A stretch of DNA of 64,000 bases from Paragyromitra xinjiangensis. Taxonomy: Eukaryota > Ascomycota > Pezizomycetes > Pezizales > Discinaceae. The stretch spans positions 1,364,001 to 1,428,000 of the forward strand of contig JBCAMK010000010.1 of the NCBI GenBank assembly GCA_038503065.1. The letters run 5' to 3'. The notes below the pieces were generated by a model. The model was not told the DNA's origin, ran no database searches, and worked only from the letters and a program-made list of their open reading frames with translations. Shown here piece by piece: positions 21,682 through 31,614 of the stretch. Position 1 is the stretch's first letter, and each line of letters begins with the position of its first letter. The position numbers and the translations under genes are program-made.

Positions 21682-24472
21682 ATGCCGTCAAAGATAGCAA
21701 GCTCTAGCGCAAAGGTTATTACCATGCCAAAGTCGCTCAACGAGTCGCTCACGTCCACATCTCCTCCAATGTCTGCAGCTTCTTCGATAAAGGAACCGAT
21801 AGCTCGACAATCGCCTTCTGGGGACGCTAAGCCGGGCTCAACCTTTGCCTCCCAGGATAGGCTACCAAAACTACCTATACCCGAACTACAAGAGACGTGC
21901 CGGAAATACTTAGACGCTGTGAGGCCGCTGCAAACACCTAGAGAACACCAGGAAACCAAAGCGGCAGTCAGAGAATTCCTGAAGACTGATGGGCCGGAGT
22001 TGCATGAACGGTTGAAGAAATATGCGAGTAGTAAGAGCAGCTATATCGAACAGTTTTGTAGGTTATCTTCTACGAGAGTGCTTTAACTCCCCTCTCGTTT
22101 GATTTTTCGCCCCTCGCTAATAGAGTATTTAGGGTACGACTCATACTTGAACTACGACAATCGTAAGTATTTACTTCTCACAGTTTTCGAGAATCTAGAC
22201 TGACAATCATTCAGCTGTCGTCCTTAATTTGAATCCATTGTAAGTCTCTTTATTTTAAGTGGTCTTCTGACTTAGCTAACTAGATCACAGTTTCCTATTA
22301 GAAGATGACCCGACACCAGCACGGAACAACCAGGTCACAAGGGCAGCCTCATTAGTCATTTCAGCACTCTCTTTCGTCCGAGCCCTCCGTCGTGAAGAAC
22401 TTCCACCAGACAAGATTCGTGGTACACCACTATGCATGGTAAATGCCTCTCCACCTTGATTCACAGAATCAAAAGCGCTGTCTTGTAGTAAGTGTGCATG
22501 AGTTAATTTAATGTAATAGGACCAATACCCACGAATCTTTAGTACAGCTAGAATACCTACAGAAAATGGCTGCGAGATGCACTCAGACTCCTCCGCACGC
22601 CACCTTGTGGTTATGTGTCATTCCCAGTTTTATTGGTTCGATGTCCTAGACGACAACTCGGACATCATTATGACTGAGAAAGATCTCGCCCACAACTTCC
22701 AAGCCATCGTCGAAGACGCACAAATAACACCGATGCAGGAGGCTGCTAAAAGCGCTTTGGGTGTTCTATCGACTGAGAACCGGAGGATTTGGGCACATCT
22801 ACGGCATGTTTTGACATCTGATAGCAATAATGTTGAATGCCTAAGAATTGTTGACACAGCACTCTTCGTGCTATGTCTTGACTCTACATCACCTAAGACA
22901 GGGGCGGAATTAAGCATGAACATGCTTTGTGGAACTAACGTTGTGGAAAAGGGTGTTCAAATCGGAACATGCACAAACCGTTGGTACGATAAACTTCAGA
23001 TCATCGTATGCAAAAACGGCAGTGCGGGTATCAATTTCGAGCACACTGGTGTCGATGGACACACTGTCCTGAGAATGGCCAGTGATGTCTATACAGACAC
23101 TATCCTCCGATTCGCAAGGACTATCAACGGAAATGCACCAAGCCTATGGGCATCCACATCACCTGATCCTAGCAAACGCGATCCAGCAAGCTTTGGAGAC
23201 GTTTGTACAACACCCCACCGATTGGAGTGGACTATGGTTCCTGAAGTTTCCTTGGCTCTCCGTTTCGCGGAAACTAGGCTTGCAGATTTGATCCAACAGA
23301 ATGAATTCGAAGTGCTAGAATTCGAAGGATACGGCAAAAACTTCATCACTTCCATGGGCTTCTCCCCAGATGCGTTCGTACAGATGGCGTTCCAGGCAGC
23401 TTATTACGGGCTTTACGGGAGGGTGGAGAGCACTTATGAACCGGCAATGACCAAGATCTTCCTACACGGTCGAACGGAGGCAATCAGGACGGTGTCGGAC
23501 GAATCCGTTGAGTTCGTGAGAAAATTCTGCGAAAATGCCCCAGCTCGAGAGAAACTGGAGGCGTTGAAAAAGGCTTGCGTCAAGCATGTTGCCCTCACGA
23601 AGGAATGTGCTAAGGGGTTAGGGCAAGATAGACACTTGTATGCCTTGTTTTGTGTCTGGCAAAGAGGTCTTGATGAACAATCGCAATCTGTTTTTGGTAC
23701 CGAAGGTTCGACAAATGGTGCCAGCACCGACGGATACGGCTCATCACCAGTTGACGCCACCTTTGAAGCTAGTCCCCCGACAGAGGGCCGATCCCGAAGT
23801 TTCTCCGACACCAGCTCCATCTCCGGATCCACCCGAGACTACGCCCAAAAACCACCGCAGAACATTCCTAGCATTTTCTCTGACGCTGCATGGGACAAAA
23901 TCAACAACACCATCCTCAGCACGAGCAACTGCGGGAACCCTAGTCTCCGGTTATTTGGATTCGGCCCTACAAGTGGTGACGGGTTCGGGATCGGATACAT
24001 CATCAAGGCCGACAGTATATCCATCTCAGTCAGCAGTAAGCACAGACAAACCAAGCGGTTCGTGGATACCCTTCAGAGCTACCTTTTCGAAGTACGTCAC
24101 ATGCTCCGAGCGACACAACGCCGTGCCACGAGTTCCGGATCTCGTGCTAGAGAAGCTGAGCAAAACACCGAGGCTGCCAGTAGGCCGACAGCGTTGTCGG
24201 CATCAGGGAGAACCAAGAGCCGGTCTGGTAGAGCGGTAGGTACGACGAGGACGCAGCTAAAGTCCAGTCTCATCAACTCAGACGACAGCAACTCTGTCAC
24301 AAGCAAGGAAGAGAGTGATGGCGAGGGAGGTATGCTAGGAGGTTATGGTTACTTCGATTCCGGAAGTGTTAGGCATCTATTGAACCAAGAGGCACACCGG
24401 AAACAGGCTGAGAAAGCAGCTGCGTTATCCAAGAGGGCAGTAGGGAGGAAATTGAGACTCGCGGAGTATTGA
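21682..24472 (+). CDS. Carnitine O-acetyltransferase, cytosolic FacC/Yat2-like
   Basis: An 843-aa choline/carnitine acyltransferase that moves acetyl groups between CoA and carnitine so that they can cross organelle membranes. Five exons: 21682-22057, 22133-22162 (30 nt), 22215-22239 (25 nt), 22291-22438, 22520-24472. Visible blocks are LPKLPIPELQETCRKYLDAV at the start of the fold, SYLNYDNPVVLNLNPFFLLE assembled over the short exons, the catalytic histidine in NFEHTGVDGHTVL (about residue 368), ESTYEPAMTKIFLHGRTEAI (carnitine site) and FGPTSGDGFGIGYII. It has no evident mitochondrial presequence and no C-terminal PTS1 (ends AEY). A Ser-rich tail of about 150 residues makes it longer than AcuJ/Cat2-type enzymes; both points favour the cytosolic FacC/Yat2 branch. 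Its 3' end converges on the S41-like gene. Confidence 0.9.
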
Positions 24473-24942
24473 GGGATTTTGGGAACAGTAGTTTAGTTCC
24501 GTTTTACTGGTTTTATGTCTTGCCCATGGGTGGTGAGGCCAAAAAGGACCTATAAGATTGATGCGCTTGTATGAGTATCTAGATAGAGTGTTTGGGGTTT
24601 TGGAGGCGGATTAGTTTTTTCGGTTCTGTTTCTTTTCTTCCTTGTTTATTACTGTGTTAGTTATACCTAGGTGACGTACTGTATGGCAAGCGAGATATCC
24701 ATTTACCTGATGAGCAAGTAATACAATGTGATCGTTCACCAAATAAAAGCGCAGTAATCAGCATTCCAGCAACAAAATATGAGAGGCTTTGGATTGTTAA
24801 GTACTCTATTGAACTTGAATCTAAACAAACACCTTAACTCCGAGGTATGTGAGAAGCTAACCCGCTCATATATGATAGTATCACCTCCAGAAACAACAAA
24901 TTACAGACAGAAATGCTCTATAGACAATGAGAAAGACCTGTC
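24473..24942. terminator. Shared 3' region of convergent genes
   Basis: 470 bp between the stops of the convergent carnitine acetyltransferase (plus) and S41-like peptidase (minus) genes. It must hold both 3' UTRs and poly(A) signals. It is AT-rich with no coding signal, and I see no single obvious terminator motif. Confidence 0.4.
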
Positions 24943-27264
24943 TCACAAATCTTCATGCCCATTTATCTTTCCCCAAATCAGTTGACCCAAAGTTTTCCAT
25001 TTCATCCTGCCTGCAGCCCCACTCGCAGCCAGGAAATCGTCTTTGTGACCCCAAACCACCTGTGCGGCCGCTTCCCAAGTTGCTGTAATGTTGACGATCA
25101 TATCAGCTGTATACATAATTCTATAATCCGACGGTGTATAAAGGAACTCGATCGGCAAAGTTTCGTCGTCTTTACGCCAAGAGTTTCGGAGATTTATAGA
25201 CGAGCTGTCGAAAGTGTTGAAACGGAAGATTTCCGGAATGAAACTGAACTGTAGTGAGAGCAAACACCATATTAGCTTTACTGAAAGCCCTGAAGGGAAG
25301 GAGCTTTGGCGGAAGTCATACATCAGATACACGGTCACCGAGGAGCTTCCAGGCCCATCCAGCGATTTCATCAAATGATAGAACCTGTGATCCTTTGATA
25401 CCTCCGACGGTCTGCATAGGGCCTTTTATCGGACGTCCTCCGAGAGTCACCGTATTCACACCGTGATTCTCAAGTGCTTCAGCGAATACTGCGCAGGTGC
25501 TCCCACACATTCCCGATGACAGCTATTAAGAGTTAGAACGCGTATCCCAAGCCGAGAATTCGGGGGGTTTTCTCCCCGAGAACTTACCAAAATGATATTC
25601 CCCGTGTCAAAAGGCTGTGGCCCGCTATAGGACGTTGGCAATGGCTCTGGGTCCTCCTTTTCAACCTCAACACTATCATCTACAGCAATAACTGTGAATG
25701 AATCACCGTCTCTTCCTACTGGCCCCAAAAACTCGTTATAGCTCGTGAAAGCACTATCGTCGGAAGCCTTCCTATACTGATCCAAATCCCAATAGGTCGA
25801 ATTTGTACCAGTTCCCTCAAGCAACATTGTTGCTAGCGCAGGATTCCAGCGCATGTTAGTCGCAAAGAAAGTGGCCTCGCCCGGGAAGAACTGGCGGACG
25901 GCATCCCTGCCCAGGCGGATATAACCACCGCCGTTGCCGGATACATCAATGATGATTTTGGTGTAGCTCTTCTCACGTAGGTAAGAAATTGCACCCGCAA
26001 CCTTTTGAGAGAACAGTGGGATGAAACCAGTATCACTCTGGTTGCCTAAAGGTGTGAATGTATTGAGCACAAGAACACCAATATCATCTGTGAGGCTATA
26101 AAGTTCGAGTTCACCCCACTCCATCCCATATACAGCTTTGGTTGCTACCGCCGAGTTTGACGATGATTCAGCACGCCGTACAGGTTGCACTGCATCAGGT
26201 GCTATGAAAGGCAATATGTTTCGCTTTTTTCCAACCTGGGAACCATCTGTCGACGACGGCCCATTGGAATTCTCACTAAGTTCTGGGTTGTTGTATTCCT
26301 GGTATAGTCCCGCAATCGTGTCATTGGAGCGTAGGCAGATTTTTTCATAGAATGAGTCTACTGAGTCGAAAGCACCAACCGAAATCTCTGATCGAAGCTG
26401 TGCGGTCCATTCAATTTTCGTCGTCGTCCCGTTCTCCCATGTAAGGGTAATATCATCGTCCTTGTCATCGTCGTATGTTGATCTACTGGCGAAAACTCCC
26501 CTTAAAACCTCCCCGTTCATTTTACCAATTAGTAGTTGATTGTATCTCGCATCCGGATCCACCCAAATCAACTCAGGATGTGTATTTGCCATCGTAGCCA
26601 GATAGTCGCTGGGCTCGAGGTTATTGATCTTCACGACCCTATCCCCAACGCTGTATCCACCACCAAATATATCGAGCGCATGGATTTCTGGCAAATCCTC
26701 CGCTGTCTTGGCTACCGAAACAAGTGGGTACTTGTGCTGGTAAACAAACGGCATATAGCAAGCTGAGTCGTAAACGACATGTCCATCACGATAGTATCCA
26801 AAGAGGTTATGCACCGCTTTGTCGTAGGCATAGTTATTCGCGTACCCCCCGGACTTGATACTGGCTTCAATGTCGTCCAAGGTCTTGTTCAAGTCTACCG
26901 GGGTGAGTTCGAGCTCTGGTGTAGGCGGCTTCGCGAAGTAGGTTTGAGCAGAGTAAAACTGCAGAAACAAGCGAAGCTGCTGAACGGTATAGAGAGCATC
27001 ATCTTTGTGGAGTGGGATGGCTTCTAAGCAGTCATGTGCTATATTCGCGGGGATATCTAGTCCTATGAGCCGGATGTTAGCATGGAAATCCCAATACTGA
27101 GAAAAACACGGGAACGAACCTTGTGTCTTCTCGAATGCGGCTGCTGCAATGGAACATGGATCATCATCCCGTGCTATATGTGAATCCGCCTGATATGAGA
27201 GTGAAATCAACGAAGATACCAGCAACAGTGCTGCCTCCCCTAGATTTGTCCGTGGAATCTTCAT
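24943..27264 (-). CDS. Secreted S41-family (CPAF-like) peptidase
   Basis: A 708-aa protein of the fungal CPAF-like S41 peptidase group. Exons: 27264-27120, 27062-25588, 25522-25322, 25248-24943. The 57-nt first intron (27063-27119) has no stop and is a multiple of three, so it could be read through; its TGCTAAC branch site and TAG acceptor favour splicing, which yields EKTQGLDIPANIAHDCLEA. Residues 1-27 form a signal peptide. DGHVVYD may carry the catalytic His. DVSGNGGGYIRLG is the S41 core strand, and SSGMCGSTCAVFAEAL carries the likely nucleophile Ser. Several N-glycosylation sequons are present. The C-terminus is HEDL, close to but not matching the ER-retention consensus. It is probably extracellular or in the secretory pathway; substrate is unknown. 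Confidence 0.82.
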
Positions 27265-28587
27265 CCGAATGGCAGTCGCGAAGGTGTTTGGTGTTTGGTG
27301 TTTGGAACTGGAGAGCTCCCAGAAAAATGGTTCTTAAATCGGAAGGTGAAATCCACTTCAGAACGGGGCGCAATGACGCCGAGGAACCAAAGGAGTTTTA
27401 GGTGCACAGACGACGATGCGATCGTTCCAATGCGCCCAGAAGAACTCACCCGTTTAATAAACATTCCGTTTGCACTCAGGTTAAAAGGGGTGTTAACTAA
27501 AGAAACTGATCTGCCACGCCCACTTTGGTTCAGTTTGACGCCGGCATTCACCAGGATGTTTTTCTTACCTACGAACTGATGCGGTATGAAAGAGGAATAG
27601 GAAGACCAACACAATTACCAGCTATCTGGTCTAATTGCTGTGCTGTGGCGCTGTTGGCATGTTATGAACCAATGAGTTACACAAGATGAGACAGGGTTGA
27701 AGTTCAGTCTTCAGGTTGTCATCCGATATTGAAACTATTTTTAGATTTAATACAACCTCTAAAGTTTAAATTTTAGCCTAGCGAACTTATTATTACCACT
27801 CGCGAATGAATGTTAGTGAAAGGAAATGCTTGATAGCGAGCTTGATGATAGCTTTCCGATATTAAGTTGCAGTGCCATTTCTGTCGACCCGCGATCAGCT
27901 ATGTGCTGGGCTGAAAGCCAGGCGTCTGGTGGAAATTAGCATCCCTTGGTTATGTACCTGCATCCCACATGTACGCTGACGCGTTCTGCTGAGACAAGAG
28001 CAATTCAAAGTACATATTTTAAGCCTGGCTTATACCCGCTAGAGACGTACGTTTGGATGCAGGCTCGTAGGAGACGTAGCTGTCTCGAAACGAGGCTCAA
28101 GCATTCGAGAGGTAAAGGTTAAGATATCTAGATAATCGCCAGACTCTGTTCGAATTTAGATCTAACCAAGTAGAGAGTAAAGCTAACGGTTTTGAAAAAC
28201 CGAATGGAAACCAGGTGGAGCGTCACGGAACATCACTCACCTCAATGGAACACTCCCGGAAAGACACGTCTGATTAAACCTTTATCACCACCAGGCTCAC
28301 AAGCCTAACGACAGCTGCCAGAAGAATAGTATCGGTTGTTCTATGCTTTCACACATTATATTTTGCGATGAATGATAAAGGATGTTTGATTAATTCTAGG
28401 CTAAACAGAAAATTTCTCTAAGGATGGAAGAAAGGGGTCCCGAGGGAACCCCCAAGCCAGTGTTGGCCCATACTTCGACAGAATTAAAGCCTAGCTAAAC
28501 CTTACAACATCCAAAAACCCGCTTTAAAATCCCCCGCACCCTCCCACGTCGACACATCTCAGTGGGTTGGTGTAAACGCGAGAACCA
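27265..28587. other. Intergenic stretch, no supported gene
   Basis: 1.3 kb holding the S41-like promoter (proximal few hundred bp) and the 3' region of the next minus-strand gene. Overlapping open frames at 27164-27614 lie on both strands of the promoter and resemble nothing known. An AT-rich segment lies around 27730-27800. I see no repeat or RNA gene. Confidence 0.45.
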
Positions 28588-29293
28588 TTAGAACAGCCAT
28601 CCAGCCCTCTTCACAACCTTCGTCAAACGCCTTTCCTCCTCAGGCATCTCCTCCTCCTCCCGCTTTCGTTTGTTCGTGGTGTCAACAATCGCTGGTCCTA
28701 AGAGGTATGGTTGTTCCCACAAGGGAAGTTCAGTGGAAGGTTCCTTTGAAATAAACCCTTTTATAATGGGCCTTCTTGGGGGGTTGTAGGGGGCCGGCTT
28801 GTACCTGTTGGTACTCTTATACCCGCTGGTGCCCTTGTTTTTAGGCTGCGGAGCGGACATTTGGGATTTTCTTCGGTGAGACGGGCCTGAGGTGGTAGGG
28901 GGTGGAGGAGGGCCCGAAGGCGTGAGCGTGGATTTTTCCTGGCCGATATTGCCAAGTACAAAATTCAAGAGACTCCGATCATACTAATTTTCCAAATATT
29001 AGCATTACTTACGTAATTACTGCCAGCTCTATAGAATAGGAAACGCGTACCTGAGACGCTTCAAGGGCCTTCTCTGCAGCTAAATATTTGCTGTTTGATC
29101 TTTCATCCCCCTTTGCTTCGTGCTTCTCCATTTCTTTACGGAGCGCAATACGATAAAACAGAATTGGACGAAAAGGATCTCCATGATATCCTGCCTTTCG
29201 GACTTGATCCAGGACATTGAGGACAGTCCAAGAGTCAAGTGCGTCAAGCGAGATCATGTCAGGGGAAAATTTGGGCTTCTTTTCTGAAGGCAT
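28588..29293 (-). CDS. Hypothetical protein with basic/acidic C-terminal tail
   Basis: A 212-aa protein I do not recognise. Two exons, 29293-29051 and 28983-28588, are joined by a 67-nt GT-AG intron in phase 0; the splice reads EASQYDRSLLNFVLGN. The N-terminal 80 residues look like a compact helical domain (SLDALDSWTVLNVLDQVRKA). The C-terminal half is low-complexity, Pro/Lys-rich (SGPPPPPTTSGPSHRRKSQM), with a likely nuclear signal NKRKREEEE near the end. An upstream in-frame ATG at 29404 would add 37 residues; the shorter start is preferred because the extension is not helix- or domain-like. The tail suggests a nuclear protein, but no function is inferred. Confidence 0.7.
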
Positions 29294-30719
29294 AGTTCTT
29301 AGGAAGTACTTTATGGAAAGAGGAGGATGTCTTCGTGCCAGAAATTTGTGGTGGACGAATGTCTGGGCTGGTGGAGTGGTGATGGAGCTCGAATTTATAC
29401 CCACCGAAGCTACATGTAATGTTCATAATTATAATTCGGAGCCCCCAATATGAGGACTTATACTAACCCAGGTGTAGATACATGTAATTGGAAAATTATC
29501 CTTAGGAACTCTAGCGTGTGTATATGTACGTACACATAGTTTCTACGTCTAGGCCTATATACCCAAGGCTGCTTAACGAAAACAAACATACGTAAATCCA
29601 CACAACACTTTCAATCCATTACTTCACTCTTATAATACACTTCATGGTGATCGTGGTGATGTCTTATGGGCTTTAATAGGGTTGGATACGTAAATGAATT
29701 ACTACTACTACTACTTGGAGTGAGATTAAATCCCCGAAATGCATGGCAACGAGAATCTACACTTTACGACCCCGACAACCAACACAGAATCACCAATTCA
29801 ACCACAGAATGACATTAAGAGATAATCCACTAAAGAATAGCGGTGCGGAGCCGTTCTTTGCATAAATTCTCCCCATTTTGGTGTCCAGCTTCTTTGAATA
29901 CAAGTTATGTTCTAAGGCGTCACGGTTGCCATGCATTTCGAGGATTTAATCTCACCCCCCCAAGTACTACTACTACTTATAGGCTTTGTTATAACCATAG
30001 CTTATCACTCGAAGCTAGTCCCACCCGCCACTCCACTTAGGTTTTTATTTGCTCGCCGCGTCCTGAAGCCAGAGCGCACTTCTAAACCTCAAAGCCTTAT
30101 TGATTTTATATATTCTGGTTTCTAAGTCAACCAGGAAAGCGTCCAAATCATTGAATATGAACCACTTGTCGAGTAATTCTACGCAAGCGAAGTAATAACT
30201 TCCTATGATTTTAGATCTATTGGAGTGCTTGTGGATATATTCTACTAGTCTTGCAGTCGACTTCCGCGTGACCATTCAATAAATGGGACATTTATGGACT
30301 ATATAGTCTCAAGAACTCTAGAATATAAGTGCCACGTTTTGCGACTCGCCGCAAAGCCAATTGTGCACCCAGTAGCACAAACGTGCTCCCTAGATGGAGA
30401 AAGGCTGGGGGGGATGTTTGGTGTCTTGGACCTCGAACTCTAAATAAAAGTATAGGCTCATTCCCATTCCCTAGTACTGCCTGAGGCCTACAGTGCGCAG
30501 TATAGGCTAGGCGCGAGACTAATAAAAGTGTCATGTTCAAAGGCTTAATTCCCTTCAAGCCTATAAAATCATCTCAAGGCTAGGTGTTGCTATTGCGCAC
30601 TCCAGCACGCTGCGCAGATGCATGTAGTATTTCTTTGATTCTGGGGTGTGCAATTCTATTTTTCTTATATTTACAGCGCATTTCCCACCCTCCTAATTCG
30701 CAGCAGTTTTGTTCATACA
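29294..30719. other. Divergent intergenic region with inverted repeat
   Basis: 1.4 kb between two divergent genes. It contains two TACATGTA palindromes (29411, 29479) just upstream of the 212-aa gene, an imperfect inverted repeat (29701-29978, listed separately) and a 76-codon minus-strand frame (30045-30275) starting with ATG that I cannot assign. Promoters for both flanking genes must lie at its two ends. Confidence 0.45.
29701..29978. repeat. Imperfect inverted repeat, hairpin-forming
   Basis: The left arm core 29721-29750 and the right arm core 29925-29954 are reverse complements over 30 nt with one mismatch. Weaker matching extends outward to ACT/AGT triplet runs at 29701-29717 and 29965-29978. 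The spacer is about 175 bp. It could be a foldback or MITE-like element remnant, or an RNA hairpin source. No target-site duplication is obvious. Confidence 0.75.
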
Positions 30720-31614
30720 ATGGTCTCTGCCCTTGAGAATATCCTCTCTTTCTACCCAGTTGTTTCAATCCTTGTCTCAGCTCTCTGGCAAGAAGATTTA
30801 GTGAACCTTGCCCTCACTTCTAAAACAAACTACGGCACACTTCAGGAATCTTCTGCAGAATATTGGCACCTACTGCACAGTAAGACCCGAAAAGGATGCA
30901 AATTCGAAGAAACCTATGAATACAACCACGGATCCGAAGACACACCTTTCCAGCTGTCGTTTAGGTCAAAAGAAAGCCATGGGGGCTACTGGAGGCTTGA
31001 ATTCCCAGAGCTGAAGATAGCCGAGAGGGAGGGAGTTTGCGTCAAGTGCTATGATCGCATATGTAAGGCAAGTTAAATGATTAACCTTTGTATTTCGTTT
31101 TACCCACGTTGTGTCGTTCTCTACAGTTGCTAATTAGAGACAGGGCTGCACCTATTGGAACAAAATCTCCGACGTACTTGAGCTCTCATCCTTCTCTCCG
31201 CTAAAGAGCGACCTCCTTTGGCGCCGTGTTCGCTACCTCTGTCCTGGCGAATGTAGTAGTAAGAAGCTCAAAATGCTCCACTGCAAACGTGCTGAGCTCA
31301 AAATTTGCCGCTGCGATGTGGCACCGTTAATGCAAAATGTGCCTCCATGGGTTTGTCCACCATGTTCGTACAAAAACGATGACGAGGATAAGCTTCACAA
31401 CCAGTTCCAAGAGGAGTGCTTGGAAAAACTTAGGGGGGATAAAGGTGTGAGAATGAAGAAAGTGGAGCTTTGGGAAAATCTGTTGGATCTTGAGGGTGAG
31501 ATTGAGAGGGAAGAGAAGCGGTTTTGTGGATGTGGAGCTTCGGGGAAGGATGTAGCGGGCGAAGGATTTATGATATGTAGTTGGTGTGACGGAGAAGCGA
31601 AGATGGAATGGTGA
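30720..31614 (+). CDS. F-box-like, cysteine-rich fungal protein
   Basis: A 272-aa protein with two exons, 30720-31067 and 31144-31614. The intron begins with GC (AAG|GCAAGT) rather than GT; only this donor keeps frame into the GGCTGC start of exon 2. The N-terminus (ALENILSFYP through LWQEDLVNLALTSKTNYGTL) resembles the F-box-like region of many fungal proteins. The rest is Cys-rich: CVKCYDRICKGCTYW, LCPGECSSKKLKMLHCKRAE, ICRCDVAP, VCPPC, FCGCGAS and ICSWCDG, which could form zinc-binding knuckles. An SCF-type substrate-adaptor role is possible but weakly supported. An upstream in-frame start (30648) would add 24 hydrophobic residues and is less likely. Confidence 0.75.

Noticed and set aside
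30045..30275. 76-codon minus-strand frame with ATG
   Set aside because: Looks protein-like in places but has no family match, no neighbouring exon and lies beside a repeat; kept out as unsupported.
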